From contig NC_088871.1 of assembly GCF_032884065.1 (NCBI RefSeq), forward strand, positions 45,063,591 to 45,127,590: 64,000 nt of DNA, given 5' to 3'. Both the position numbers and the translations under genes were made by a program. Below are positions 1 to 8,470 of the stretch, in pieces (position 1 is the first letter of the stretch; each line of letters begins with the position of its first letter). The stretch comes from Artemia franciscana. Its lineage: Eukaryota > Arthropoda > Branchiopoda > Anostraca > Artemiidae. The notes under the pieces are model-generated. The model saw only the letters and a program-made list of their open reading frames with translations. It did no database searches and had not been told where the DNA came from.

Positions 1-1483
1 TTTTTTAACTGCATGTAAGGAGCGACATTAAAACGAACAAAAATTATTCCGTTTATGAAAGGGGGTAGTCCCTCAATGTCCCGCTCTCTACGCTAAAGTT
101 TGACTCTTTCTCACAACTATACTTTTTAAAACAATAAGAAACTTTAGCGTAAAGAGCGAGGCGTTGAGGAGGGGACTACCCCTTTCATATACGGAATAAT
201 TTCTGTTCGTTTTAAGTTTTAATGACGCTCCTTACTTGAAGTTAAAAAAAACTGTTTTTTTTATGTAATTTCTGAACGTTTTTAAATTAATGCATATTTT
301 GATTTGGCTAACCGCACAACGAAATTTGCATATCTTTTTTTGTCTAAATGGCTTTCTCATATTTTCGTTCTGACGATTTTGAAGAAAATGGGGTGGGGGA
401 GGAGGTCTAGTTGCCCTCCAATTTTTGGTAACTTATAAAAGCACCTAGAACTTTGTATATTTGTATTACATATATGAGGGGGTTTGCCCTTTCGTCAATA
501 CCTCGCTCTTTACACTAAAGCTTAAATTTTCTCCCGGTTCTTTAAGAATGACCCTAGAATCACCAAGTCCGTAGAATATATAGTTGAAATTACTTTAACG
601 GAAAGAGCAAGGTATTTAGGAGGAGATGAACCCCTCATATGCGTAATAATTTCTGTTCGTTTTATGTTTTAATGCTGCTCCTTACTTTCAGTTGAAAAAC
701 TTCTTCATTATTATTTTTTCAGTGTTTTTTTTAATAATGCTAGAAAATCCTATGCCCCTTCATTGAATTTCTTTTCCCCCGTGACAAATTCCTCTAAGTA
801 AAGATCCTTCAACGTAGCTCCCTCCCCTCTACCCCCCCCCCCTCAGCCAAAACCCCTCAACCGTTGACTTTTAATTAAAAGGAATAGTTGTGGGAAAAGT
901 CAAGTCATGGCCAATTGTAGAAAAAGCCAAGACAGATTGTCCAATTAAGTGGGCATCAGGTCAAGGTAAACACTGATCAAAGTTTATAACTTGTAGCCCC
1001 TCCCCCGGGAACTATGGGGGAGTAAGTCGTCCCCAAAGACATCTTATTATGTTTTTTGACTATGCTTAAGAAAATGGCTATCTCAAAATTTTGATCTGTT
1101 GACTTTGAGAAAAAAAATGAAAGTGGGAGGGGGCCTAGGTGCCCTCCAATTTTTGGTCGCTTAAAAAGGGCACTGGAACTTTTCATTTTCATTAAAATGA
1201 GCCCTCTTGCGACACCCTAGGACCAATGGGTCGATACAATCACCCCTGGGAAAAAGAAAACAAAAAACAAATAAACACGCACCCTTGATCAGTCTTCTGG
1301 CAAAACAATTCTATGACTTTTAGGGCGTGTTTCCCCCTTTTTTCCAAAATAAGACAAATTTTCTCAGGCTCTTATCTTTTGATGGGTAGGACTAAATTTA
1401 ATTAAAATCCGATTCTTTTGACGTATTTATTAGTATCAAAATTTCGTTTTTTAGACTTTCGTTTACTATTGAGCCGGGTCGCT
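1..1483 (+). mobile_element. Composite palindromic repeat, copy A (3' end missing)
   Basis: Same repeat as the fuller copies at 26520-28210 (reverse) and 37660-39382 (forward). It is built from diverged modules: a near-perfect palindrome at 1-250 (arms meet near 115-145), a unit around 290-430 with a 'CTAGTTGCCCTCCAATTTTT' block, a second palindrome at about 466-650, then a long 3' part (715-1483) with 'CTCCAATTTTTGGTCGCTTA' and 'GAGCCGGGTCGCT'. The palindrome arms share 'CGTAAAGAGCGAGG'. It breaks after 1483, where other copies continue for about 30 bases into a terminal hairpin. No coding potential is seen. The left end is cut by the window edge. Confidence 0.85.
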
Positions 1484-1496
1484 GTTTTGTTTTTCT

Positions 1497-4271
1497 ATGG
1501 TTCTTTTCATTTTTTTTAGAAAGGTGCTGCTTGGAGAACAAGATAAAGATAATTTGTCAAATGGATCGAAAATTTCAGAAGAATTTTCAGCAAATCCTCT
1601 CATAGACGATTCAAATAAATTGGGAAACGGTAGTGGTTCTTACGGTGTTGATTGCCCCGATACGAATACTGAGATAGACTTATCTGGAATTCCAGATGGA
1701 AACTGCATTGTGAATCTAAGGTATTTCCTTGCTGAAGTAATTTCAGCATTCAGACACAAAATCAGTTGCGATCACGGAAAATTGATTATAAAGCAATTAG
1801 AAAAGAAAGGCCTGAAAACTGAACTGAAAGTTAAGTGTAATAAGTGTAACTGGGAAAAGAGGATTAAAGGTGAACCAGAATGTCCAGCAACAAGCGTAAA
1901 AGAATATCTTTCAAGTTTTACGGACCAGACACAGGTTGCTTTTCCCGAAAAAAAATCAAGTCTTAAAGGCTGCTTGAATTCGAAGGCTGTTTGGGGAGCC
2001 ATGGGTAGTGGAGGAGGGTATTCTACACTGTGTGAATTCTTCGGGGTGCTTGGAGTGAAACCAATGTCACGAATAGTTTATTCCCGTATTGAAAGGCAGC
2101 TTGGTAATGCTTGGATGAATAGTTTATCGGAAATTTTGCTAGAAAATGGACGAGAGGCCTTAAAATCAGCCATTCATGATGATAGGTATAAGGAGGACTC
2201 ATACTGGACAAAAGTGATATGTGATGGAGGCTGGAATAAGCGTAGCAAAGGACACGATTATTCGGCCAAAGGATGTGTTGCAGTTATCATAGATGCATTT
2301 ACGAAAAAACTGTTATATGTTGGCATAAAAAATAAATACTGTTATATATGTTTTTCTTCTGCAAACGCCAAAGTAATTCCCAAAGATCATTTCTGCTTTC
2401 TGAATTATAACGGAAATTCAAGGAGCATGGAAACAGATATTCTAGTTGAAGGCTTTCGTTCCAGTGAGGAGATGCACGGATTACAGTTTTTAGAGTTTAT
2501 CGGTGACGGTGATTCCAGTGTTTTTTATAAGCTAAAACAAAGTGTTTCCTACGGTTCCAACATACGGAAACATGAATGTGCAAATCACGTCACAAAAAAC
2601 TATACAGCCCATCTATATAATTTGTGCAAAAATAAAAAAGGTTTGTACACAAAATGTCTTCCCCGAGGAATTATCCAGCAACTGACAAAAAATTTAAGGG
2701 GTGCGATAAAAATAAATTCTGAAAATAATGGAACAGCAGAAGAATTGAAAATCTTGTTAAAAAGAGGTCCGTACCATGTTTTCGGAAACCACACAAAATG
2801 TGATTCTGGATGTCCTAAGATTGCTGAATTGACCGTGAATAGTAAAATAGAAGATCGGTGGAATAATTTTCCCCTGCACGTGTTTGAAGATGTTATGACA
2901 GAGGTCGATATTGTGTGTCGAAAAGCAGAGCAGCTTCGAAATGACGCAACTACAAACTTAGCTGAAAGCTACATGTCAGTTGTTGCTAAATTCATCGGAG
3001 GAAAGCAAATAAGCCGGTCTAAACGAGGTTCATATCATGCAAGAGTTCATGGAGCAAGTCTTGCTTATAATTCAGGTCCAAAATGGCATCAATTAGCTTG
3101 GAAAAATATTTTTGGGCTTAGTCCTTCTAGCGTAACAAAAAAATATTGTAATAAAACGGCTAAACTCCGTGTAATATCTAAACGTAATTTGACCAGTTAT
3201 TATAGTGCTCTTGGAGGAAAACACGTTGCTAAGTTAAAAAATATAAACTATAACTTTGGTAATCGTGACTATGGACCAAATTGCAATAAGCCAGACATGA
3301 CTTCTGATGAAATGAATTTGGCCATACAAAAATATACTGACGAGAATTTAAAATTGGATTTTGCCAGTATAAGCTGTTTGTTCAACAGTACCAAGGGCCA
3401 ATCCAAAAATGACACTTGGGTTGAAGAAAGATCTAAGAGAATAACTAGTAGTTACTTCCACAGAATTGCAACCAGAAAAAACAGCACCAGAGTTGCCCCA
3501 ATTGTTAAGCAAATTCGAAACTTGGGACCTAGATTCTGCTCTGCCCTAATGAAAAAGGGCTTAGATTTAGAAGTAGTGGCACTAGAAGCATATGAAAACA
3601 AATTCAACTTAAAAGTCGTAAAGGGAGATCAAATAGGACTCAGTGTGCATCCACAGTATCAGTATCTTGCTGCATCTGTAGATGGGCTGCTCCCTAATGG
3701 CACACCTATAGAGATAAAAATGGTGCATAATATACCAGAGTTCAAAACCATTTATGATGTGGCCCAGTCAAAAAATTTAGTTAAAGCATTTTTTCTTGAA
3801 TTATCCAGTGAAGGTCTTCAGCTAAAAAAAAATCACAGGTATTTCGCCCAGATACAAGGCCAACTCGAGATACTGGATAAAATGGTATGCCACTTAATAG
3901 TTTATAACTCTATTGAGGATTGGGAAATAATTACAGTTCACCGATCGAAAGACTACTGGGAAAAAATATTTCCGAAGCTTGAAGCCTTCTGGAATGAATC
4001 CTTACTTCCTGAAATTTTAGACTCAAGGGTTGCAAGGAATATGGAAATCAGAGAACCTGTGTCTGTAAAATGTACAACAGCCCACCAACCGAAGGACTCA
4101 AGCTTGTCTCAAGAAATAAAAAGAGGAAAAAAAAGAAGGTTGAGTCGAGTTGAAGTGAACAGCAAGAAAAAAAACGCACAGAAGGGATCGGGGGAGAACA
4201 GTGAATTTACCAGGAACTCAATGCATGAAAACAGTGATTTTGAAGAAATAATTTGGTCTGATTTGGAATAG
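1497..4271 (+). CDS. Mutator-like DDE transposase fused to a YqaJ-type nuclease domain
   Basis: Uninterrupted 924-codon ORF, the only long intact gene in the window. Residues about 50-570 look like the 'Mutator-like transposase' family widespread in arthropods. They hold a Cys pair 'CNKCNW' in the N-terminal part, then 'GAMGSGGGYSTL', and DDE candidates D243 (CDGGWNKRS), D337/D339 (GDGDSS) and E490 (NLAESY). Residues about 680-830 look like a YqaJ/lambda-exonuclease-type nuclease: E697/E700, D729 (ASVDGLL), E739-x-K741 (IEIKM) and Q785-x-Q787 (AQIQGQ). The tail near 875-900 is Lys/Arg-rich, like a nuclear localisation signal. Expected roles, from the families, are DNA strand transfer and 5'-3' DNA resection in the nucleus. 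All key residues are present, so the protein could be active. The first residues MVLFIFF are encoded by what looks like a polypyrimidine tract, so the true N-terminus probably comes from an upstream exon. No Met follows until about residue 170. No terminal repeats of a host transposon were identified. Confidence 0.88.
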   Translation: MVLFIFFRKVLLGEQDKDNLSNGSKISEEFSANPLIDDSNKLGNGSGSYGVDCPDTNTEIDLSGIPDGNCIVNLRYFLAEVISAFRHKISCDHGKLIIKQLEKKGLKTELKVKCNKCNWEKRIKGEPECPATSVKEYLSSFTDQTQVAFPEKKSSLKGCLNSKAVWGAMGSGGGYSTLCEFFGVLGVKPMSRIVYSRIERQLGNAWMNSLSEILLENGREALKSAIHDDRYKEDSYWTKVICDGGWNKRSKGHDYSAKGCVAVIIDAFTKKLLYVGIKNKYCYICFSSANAKVIPKDHFCFLNYNGNSRSMETDILVEGFRSSEEMHGLQFLEFIGDGDSSVFYKLKQSVSYGSNIRKHECANHVTKNYTAHLYNLCKNKKGLYTKCLPRGIIQQLTKNLRGAIKINSENNGTAEELKILLKRGPYHVFGNHTKCDSGCPKIAELTVNSKIEDRWNNFPLHVFEDVMTEVDIVCRKAEQLRNDATTNLAESYMSVVAKFIGGKQISRSKRGSYHARVHGASLAYNSGPKWHQLAWKNIFGLSPSSVTKKYCNKTAKLRVISKRNLTSYYSALGGKHVAKLKNINYNFGNRDYGPNCNKPDMTSDEMNLAIQKYTDENLKLDFASISCLFNSTKGQSKNDTWVEERSKRITSSYFHRIATRKNSTRVAPIVKQIRNLGPRFCSALMKKGLDLEVVALEAYENKFNLKVVKGDQIGLSVHPQYQYLAASVDGLLPNGTPIEIKMVHNIPEFKTIYDVAQSKNLVKAFFLELSSEGLQLKKNHRYFAQIQGQLEILDKMVCHLIVYNSIEDWEIITVHRSKDYWEKIFPKLEAFWNESLLPEILDSRVARNMEIREPVSVKCTTAHQPKDSSLSQEIKRGKKRRLSRVEVNSKKKNAQKGSGENSEFTRNSMHENSDFEEIIWSDLE
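1498..1519 (+). promoter_or_regulatory. Probable 3' splice site just inside the Mutator/YqaJ ORF
   Basis: A pyrimidine-rich run ends in 'TCATTTTTTTTAG' with AG at 1518-1519, a good intron 3' end. Splicing here would remove the first seven ORF residues and start the exon at base 1520, in the last base of codon 8. The repeat that ends at 1483 would then lie within the intron. This is inference from sequence only. Confidence 0.5.
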
Positions 4272-5184
4272 ATAAATCTTCGTGTTTGATAAAAAAAAAT
4301 GTGTTAAAAAATATTGGCAAGGAAAATTATTTTTTCCTCCATAAATTTCTGTCTCATTCTTCGTCAATGTCCAAAAATAATGAAGTTTCTTATCTGGTCT
4401 GAAGTATATTAAATACATTTAATACAAACAATTTTAGTTTTTTTCTTATAAATTTCTTGTATGTTACTTGGGCTTAGTATTTGTGATTTTTATAGTTTTT
4501 CCTACAATTATTACGTTTTCTGTACAATTCGTTCATTTTTGGTATTTAATTAAAGCGTCTTTAAGTTTCTTTCCGAAATCTTGTGCATCTCGCCCTAACA
4601 CAAAATAACGTTAATGCCCTAATCTTATTACAAGGAAAATAGCTTTCATCTTATTAATTCCAAAATACTGACAAAAAAAAACCACTATAAAAATCAAGGT
4701 GACTGGAAAGATATTGAAAATGAACTGAATGTGTAATGTATAATTATTTAGTGTTTAATATACTAATTACAGGAAACATCAACAATTAAGGTTTACAGAT
4801 TCTATTTAGCGACAATTTTTTATTTTGGTTTACGGTTAGAACGGAACTCTAGTCGAACTCCTATGGGCAGTAATTTGTGTCCTTTTTGGTTTAACTTTAG
4901 CACTCATTTTAATTTTTAATCGTTTAGGATTTAATTATTTGTATATAGCAGTACCCATTTCTTTTATGTTTGGTATAATTATTTATTTTTATTTCTCTTC
5001 ATTTTCAGTCAATTATGCATAGACAGTAATGTTTGACCGTTTCACATTTAGATCATTGAAGGATTTTATTTTCTGTCCGTCTGTTTCAAATGGCTCTTTA
5101 ATTTTCAATTACTTAACTCACTAGCCTAATTGTATAATGTACATTCCCAGATTGCTATGAAATCACGATCTTGTATCAGACTTA
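4272..5184. other. AT-rich downstream flank, no gene seen
   Basis: Mostly A/T-rich sequence after the stop codon at 4269-4271. It presumably holds the 3' untranslated region. I see no convincing polyadenylation signal close to the stop, no coding region and no inverted repeat matching the upstream side. Confidence 0.5.
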
Positions 5185-5305
5185 GCAGACATCTGCCATG
5201 CTTGGGATACTTATGTCATGCTTGGCACAGATCATTCACTCTTAGTACTGTTCTCACAGTTCCGCTATGCTTGGCACACTTCTGCCATGCTTGGTACTAG
5301 CCACC
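5185..5305 (+). repeat. Short irregular repeats of GCCATGCTTGG
   Basis: The 11-mer GCCATGCTTGG or close variants (TCATGCTTGG, GCTATGCTTGG) occurs five times in about 115 bases, with irregular spacing of roughly 15-50 bases. Function unknown. Confidence 0.6.
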
Positions 5306-5857
5306 TGAGGTATATGATTTCTGAGAGTGAAAAACCTCTCAAACATTCATCCTTTTTCTTTGGGTAGTTTACTTTTGCATGTGCGGACTGTTTGTTTTCG
5401 TTGTTGTATTTTAATGGGGGCAGATACGATGGACAAGGGTTTTTAAATTCCTTTTGGGAAATCCCAAACTTTTTACTGTTATCGCTTTTCTTCTATTTCA
5501 ATAAAAATTCTTTTTTATGTGCTTTAACCCGTATGCGCCTGAGAGGCTATATTTCTTCCAAAATAAGTTCATTAGTACGGGTATGCATTGAGTTTTTCGT
5601 TTTACACAAACTTTTCCTCTTGTTATCTTCCCAATAAATTAGTTTTATTTCCATCAATTCTGTTTATGTGCTACTTTTTCATAGTAAATTTATGATGGAA
5701 TGGCGGATTAGTCTTCTTAGTTATTTAGCAGGATGAGATTGAGGAGCACAAAAACACAAACGTACGCAAACACAGGAACAAGTCTACACACACACATCAA
5801 ATTACCAATTACGCACTTATTGTTTGATGCAAGCTGTGCTAGAGTTTTGTTCGCAGG

Positions 5858-6560
5858 AATTCTTCAATTCAATTCAATCATATATATTTAAATAAAAACA
5901 CATAATTCCATGTACATAATCTGCCAGGAAAGCACAAAAGGGCTTGACTAGGGCAGAAACTTAACTAAAGAATTATTAAACAATCAACTAACAGAAACAA
6001 CGAATCAACTGGATTTATCAAAAAAGAAAAAAAAGAGAAAAAAGGGGAGTGACGAAGAGAAAGAAAAGAAAAAAAAGAAAATAAAAGAAAAGATCGAAAA
6101 GAGGAGGACCGCATGATATTCAAATCTAAACAGTATTTCTGGAACGACCCTTCACTGCTCGCTTGAAGGTAGTAAGGTTATTTGAGTTCCGGATTTCCAA
6201 GGGGATTGAATTCCAGATAGCTGGTGCATATCCGTAGAAAGTCCTTTGCGAAAGCCAAGTTGGGTATCGCACAGAAGATTCTACTCCTGGAGGTAATCAT
6301 ACATTCTTTCATGGACTACTTTCTCATAAATCTTCGAAAAAAAGGTAAAATAGAAATGGATCGGTAATTACTCGGTTCATTTTTTGACTTCCCTTTGTGA
6401 AGGGGTAGCACTCAGGCTAATTTAAGTCTTTCTGGAAAAGTTCCCTCTTCAAGTGATAAATTAATCAGATGAGTCAAAATAGAAATAACAATTGTTTTTG
6501 TTGCTTTAACGATACTTCATCTACTCCACAGGATTGTTATTTCATACACATAATTATTTC
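5858..6560 (-). pseudogene. Internally deleted LINE: RT fragment joined to ORF C-terminus and 3' tail
   Basis: Reading the minus strand, 6560-6240 encodes reverse-transcriptase motifs 'LPLHKGKSKNEPSNYRSIS' and 'LGFRKGLST' with in-frame stops. It passes straight into 'YAPAIWNSIPLEIRNS' (about 6240-6120), which is normally the last segment of such ORFs, so the polymerase core with the catalytic DD is deleted. The 3' region is pyrimidine-rich (6010-6110) and ends at about 5860 with TTGAATTGAATTGAA, a short tandem tail as in CR1/Jockey-type LINEs. Non-functional relic; clade not certain. Confidence 0.8.
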
Positions 6561-6666
6561 ATTTATTTCATTTTCATCACAATTTGTAAAAAGGAATTCA
6601 GAAGTAACATGACGAGGTTTAAGTTTGGGGACTGGTGGACTTCGAGAACTGAAGATTAAAAGAAAA

Positions 6667-6697
6667 TAGCCAGGTGGGTGTTTCACCCACCTGGCTA
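6667..6697. repeat. Perfect 14-bp stem hairpin, 3-nt loop
   Basis: TAGCCAGGTGGGTG, loop TTT, then CACCCACCTGGCTA: fully complementary. The stem is too short for a microRNA precursor. It could be a structured end of an unrecognised element. Confidence 0.85.
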
Positions 6698-6699
6698 AC

Positions 6700-7600
6700 T
6701 GCTTGCAATTCTCAATACCCAAGGGTTCTCCCAATAGCCAAACAATTTTCATTTCCAAACGGACTCGGTCTCGGTTGAGGTTTGGGAGAGTTCACGCTTT
6801 ACATTTCAAAACAGACACCCATCTCGAAAATAAAAGATTTGTCTACTTTTCGTACAAGTTCTACCATTTGCATTCAATGCACATCGAATCAAAATCTCTG
6901 AGCGAAAAAATATAGGATTACCCTTTAAATTGATGTGCAAAAGAAAACACTATTTTTAGCTCAGCAGTGGGTATATTTTCTTTTACATAACCTGTTCATT
7001 TAAATTAATCTCCGTAGAATCTAACGTGCTTTTGCTAAACAAACATCTTTTGTTTTTTTCTCCCACTTGTTTATGTTTTTGTCAAGTCTCATAAACGAGT
7101 TTGCTATCGAATAGATACTAGCAGTGGCGTTATTAAGATTCTTAGAATCTGTTTCAGAAATTGGGCGGGAACAAAAAAGACCATTAGCCTTAAAAAAAAA
7201 TGTTGGTTGCAGAATTGTTATATTTTTATTTTTAACGGTGCAAAAAATTATTTTTAATTTTCAACATTTTTCTTGCTAGAAGGTATGAAGTTGTCTCCAG
7301 AGGGTAGAATTTTGGATCATATGTAGATTTTATAATCTACAACCATTACAGAAAATTTCTGATGTCTATCATAAATAGTTTGAAAGCAAAATCAGAAAAA
7401 TACAATTTCAAAATGTGCTTACTTTTTACTTATTTTACCCCTGTTTCCGGCTTAATAGCGTTGTTCATCAGCCAATAGAAAAAAAGGCGGGATTCTTATC
7501 CAATTTTAGGCATTACGCCTCCAAGGCATTGTGTCTCTGATTAGTTGACTTGTCAACTGAAGTCAACAAGACATTTGAGATATGAGGAAGAAAATTATCA
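6700..7600. other. No recognisable gene
   Basis: AT-rich unique-looking sequence. A short ORF just before the gap (from 7545) reads 'LRYEEENYQQKVAEFK' before running into Ns. It is charged and protein-like but I do not recognise it. Confidence 0.4.
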
Positions 7601-7630
7601 ACAAAAGGTGGCTGAATTTAAAATACCGGT

Positions 7631-7730
7631 NNNNNNNNNNNNNNNNNNNNNNNNNNNNNNNNNNNNNNNNNNNNNNNNNNNNNNNNNNNNNNNNNNNNNN
7701 NNNNNNNNNNNNNNNNNNNNNNNNNNNNNN
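7631..7730. other. Assembly gap of 100 Ns
   Basis: Exactly 100 Ns, a conventional placeholder. The equivalent place in the second Helitron copy (11375-11479) is a (TA)n run, so an AT microsatellite is the likely missing sequence. Confidence 0.95.
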
Positions 7731-7740
7731 ATATGTGTTT

Positions 7741-7943
7741 TTAACTACGTAAAACTTGCGAATATACAACATTCTTTGCTGTCCCATTGTCTGTGCATAT
7801 AAATAGATTGTCAGGTTTACCGACTCTTGAACATGCAACATATAATGGTCCATGGGAAAACAATCCGTATTCAGATCTATACCTCATGATTCTAATGATT
7901 GCCCTTGAGCTTTGTTGATGGTGATTGCTAATCGACCATTCCC
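7741..7943 (-). pseudogene. Helitron helicase C-terminus, copy 1 (decayed)
   Basis: On the minus strand the sequence encodes the last helicase motifs of a Helitron RepHel protein: 'RLAITINKAQGQSLE' then, after one TGA stop and a one-base frameshift, '[18 protein letters not shown]' and a C-terminus ending at TAA (7743-7741). This is motif V/VI of the Pif1-like SF1 helicase, which unwinds DNA in rolling-circle transposition. Upstream coding sequence is replaced by minisatellite. The same two lesions occur in copy 2, so both descend from one already broken copy. Confidence 0.85.
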
Positions 7944-7959
7944 TGAGTCGCCATCGTCA

Positions 7960-8470
7960 TTTATATATCCCCCTGTGCACCCCGGCGTCCCCTTTGTAGT
8001 TATGTCCCTGTGTCCCGGTCGTCATTTATATTCCCTGTGTCCCGGTCGTCATTTGTGTCCCGGTGTTCCAGTCTGTGATTTCTCTTTGAGTGTCCCGGGC
8101 GTCATTTATATTCCTTGTGTCCCGGTGTCCCGGTCGTCATTTATATCCCCCTGTGCCCCCCGGCGTCCCCATTGTAGTTGTGTCCCTGTGTCCCGGTCGT
8201 CATTTATATTCCCTGTGTCCCGGTCGTCATTTGTATCCCGGTCTGTATATACATTCGTTTTTTAGTTTTGTTTTTCTCCTTTATTTTTTTCCTTTTTTCT
8301 TTTTTTTCTTTTTTAGTTTATTTAGATTTTTAGATTTTTTAGTTTTTTTATTAGTTTTTAGTTCTTTTGTAGTTTTTACCATTTTTTTAGTTTTTTAGTT
8401 TTTTTTTTACTTATGTCCTGGTCGTCATTTATACTCCCTGTGTCCCGGTCGTCATTTTTGTCTCGGTGCT
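7960..8470. repeat. Minisatellite of CCCGGTCGTCATTTATATTCC type
   Basis: Irregular tandem units built from 'TGTCCCGGTCGTCATTTATA' and 'TGTGTCCC'. It directly adjoins the helicase relic and lies inside the Helitron. ORFs read through it are low-complexity and not believable genes. Confidence 0.85.

Noticed and set aside
1..4271. Composite repeat as the terminal repeat of the Mutator/YqaJ transposon
   Set aside because: No matching repeat was seen downstream of the ORF, and other copies of the repeat occur without the gene. Left open only as a hypothesis.
7912..8398. Plus-strand ORFs with Ser/Arg/Phe repeats
   Set aside because: Translations of the CCCGGTCGTCATTTA minisatellite and T-rich array; the start overlaps the helicase relic antisense.
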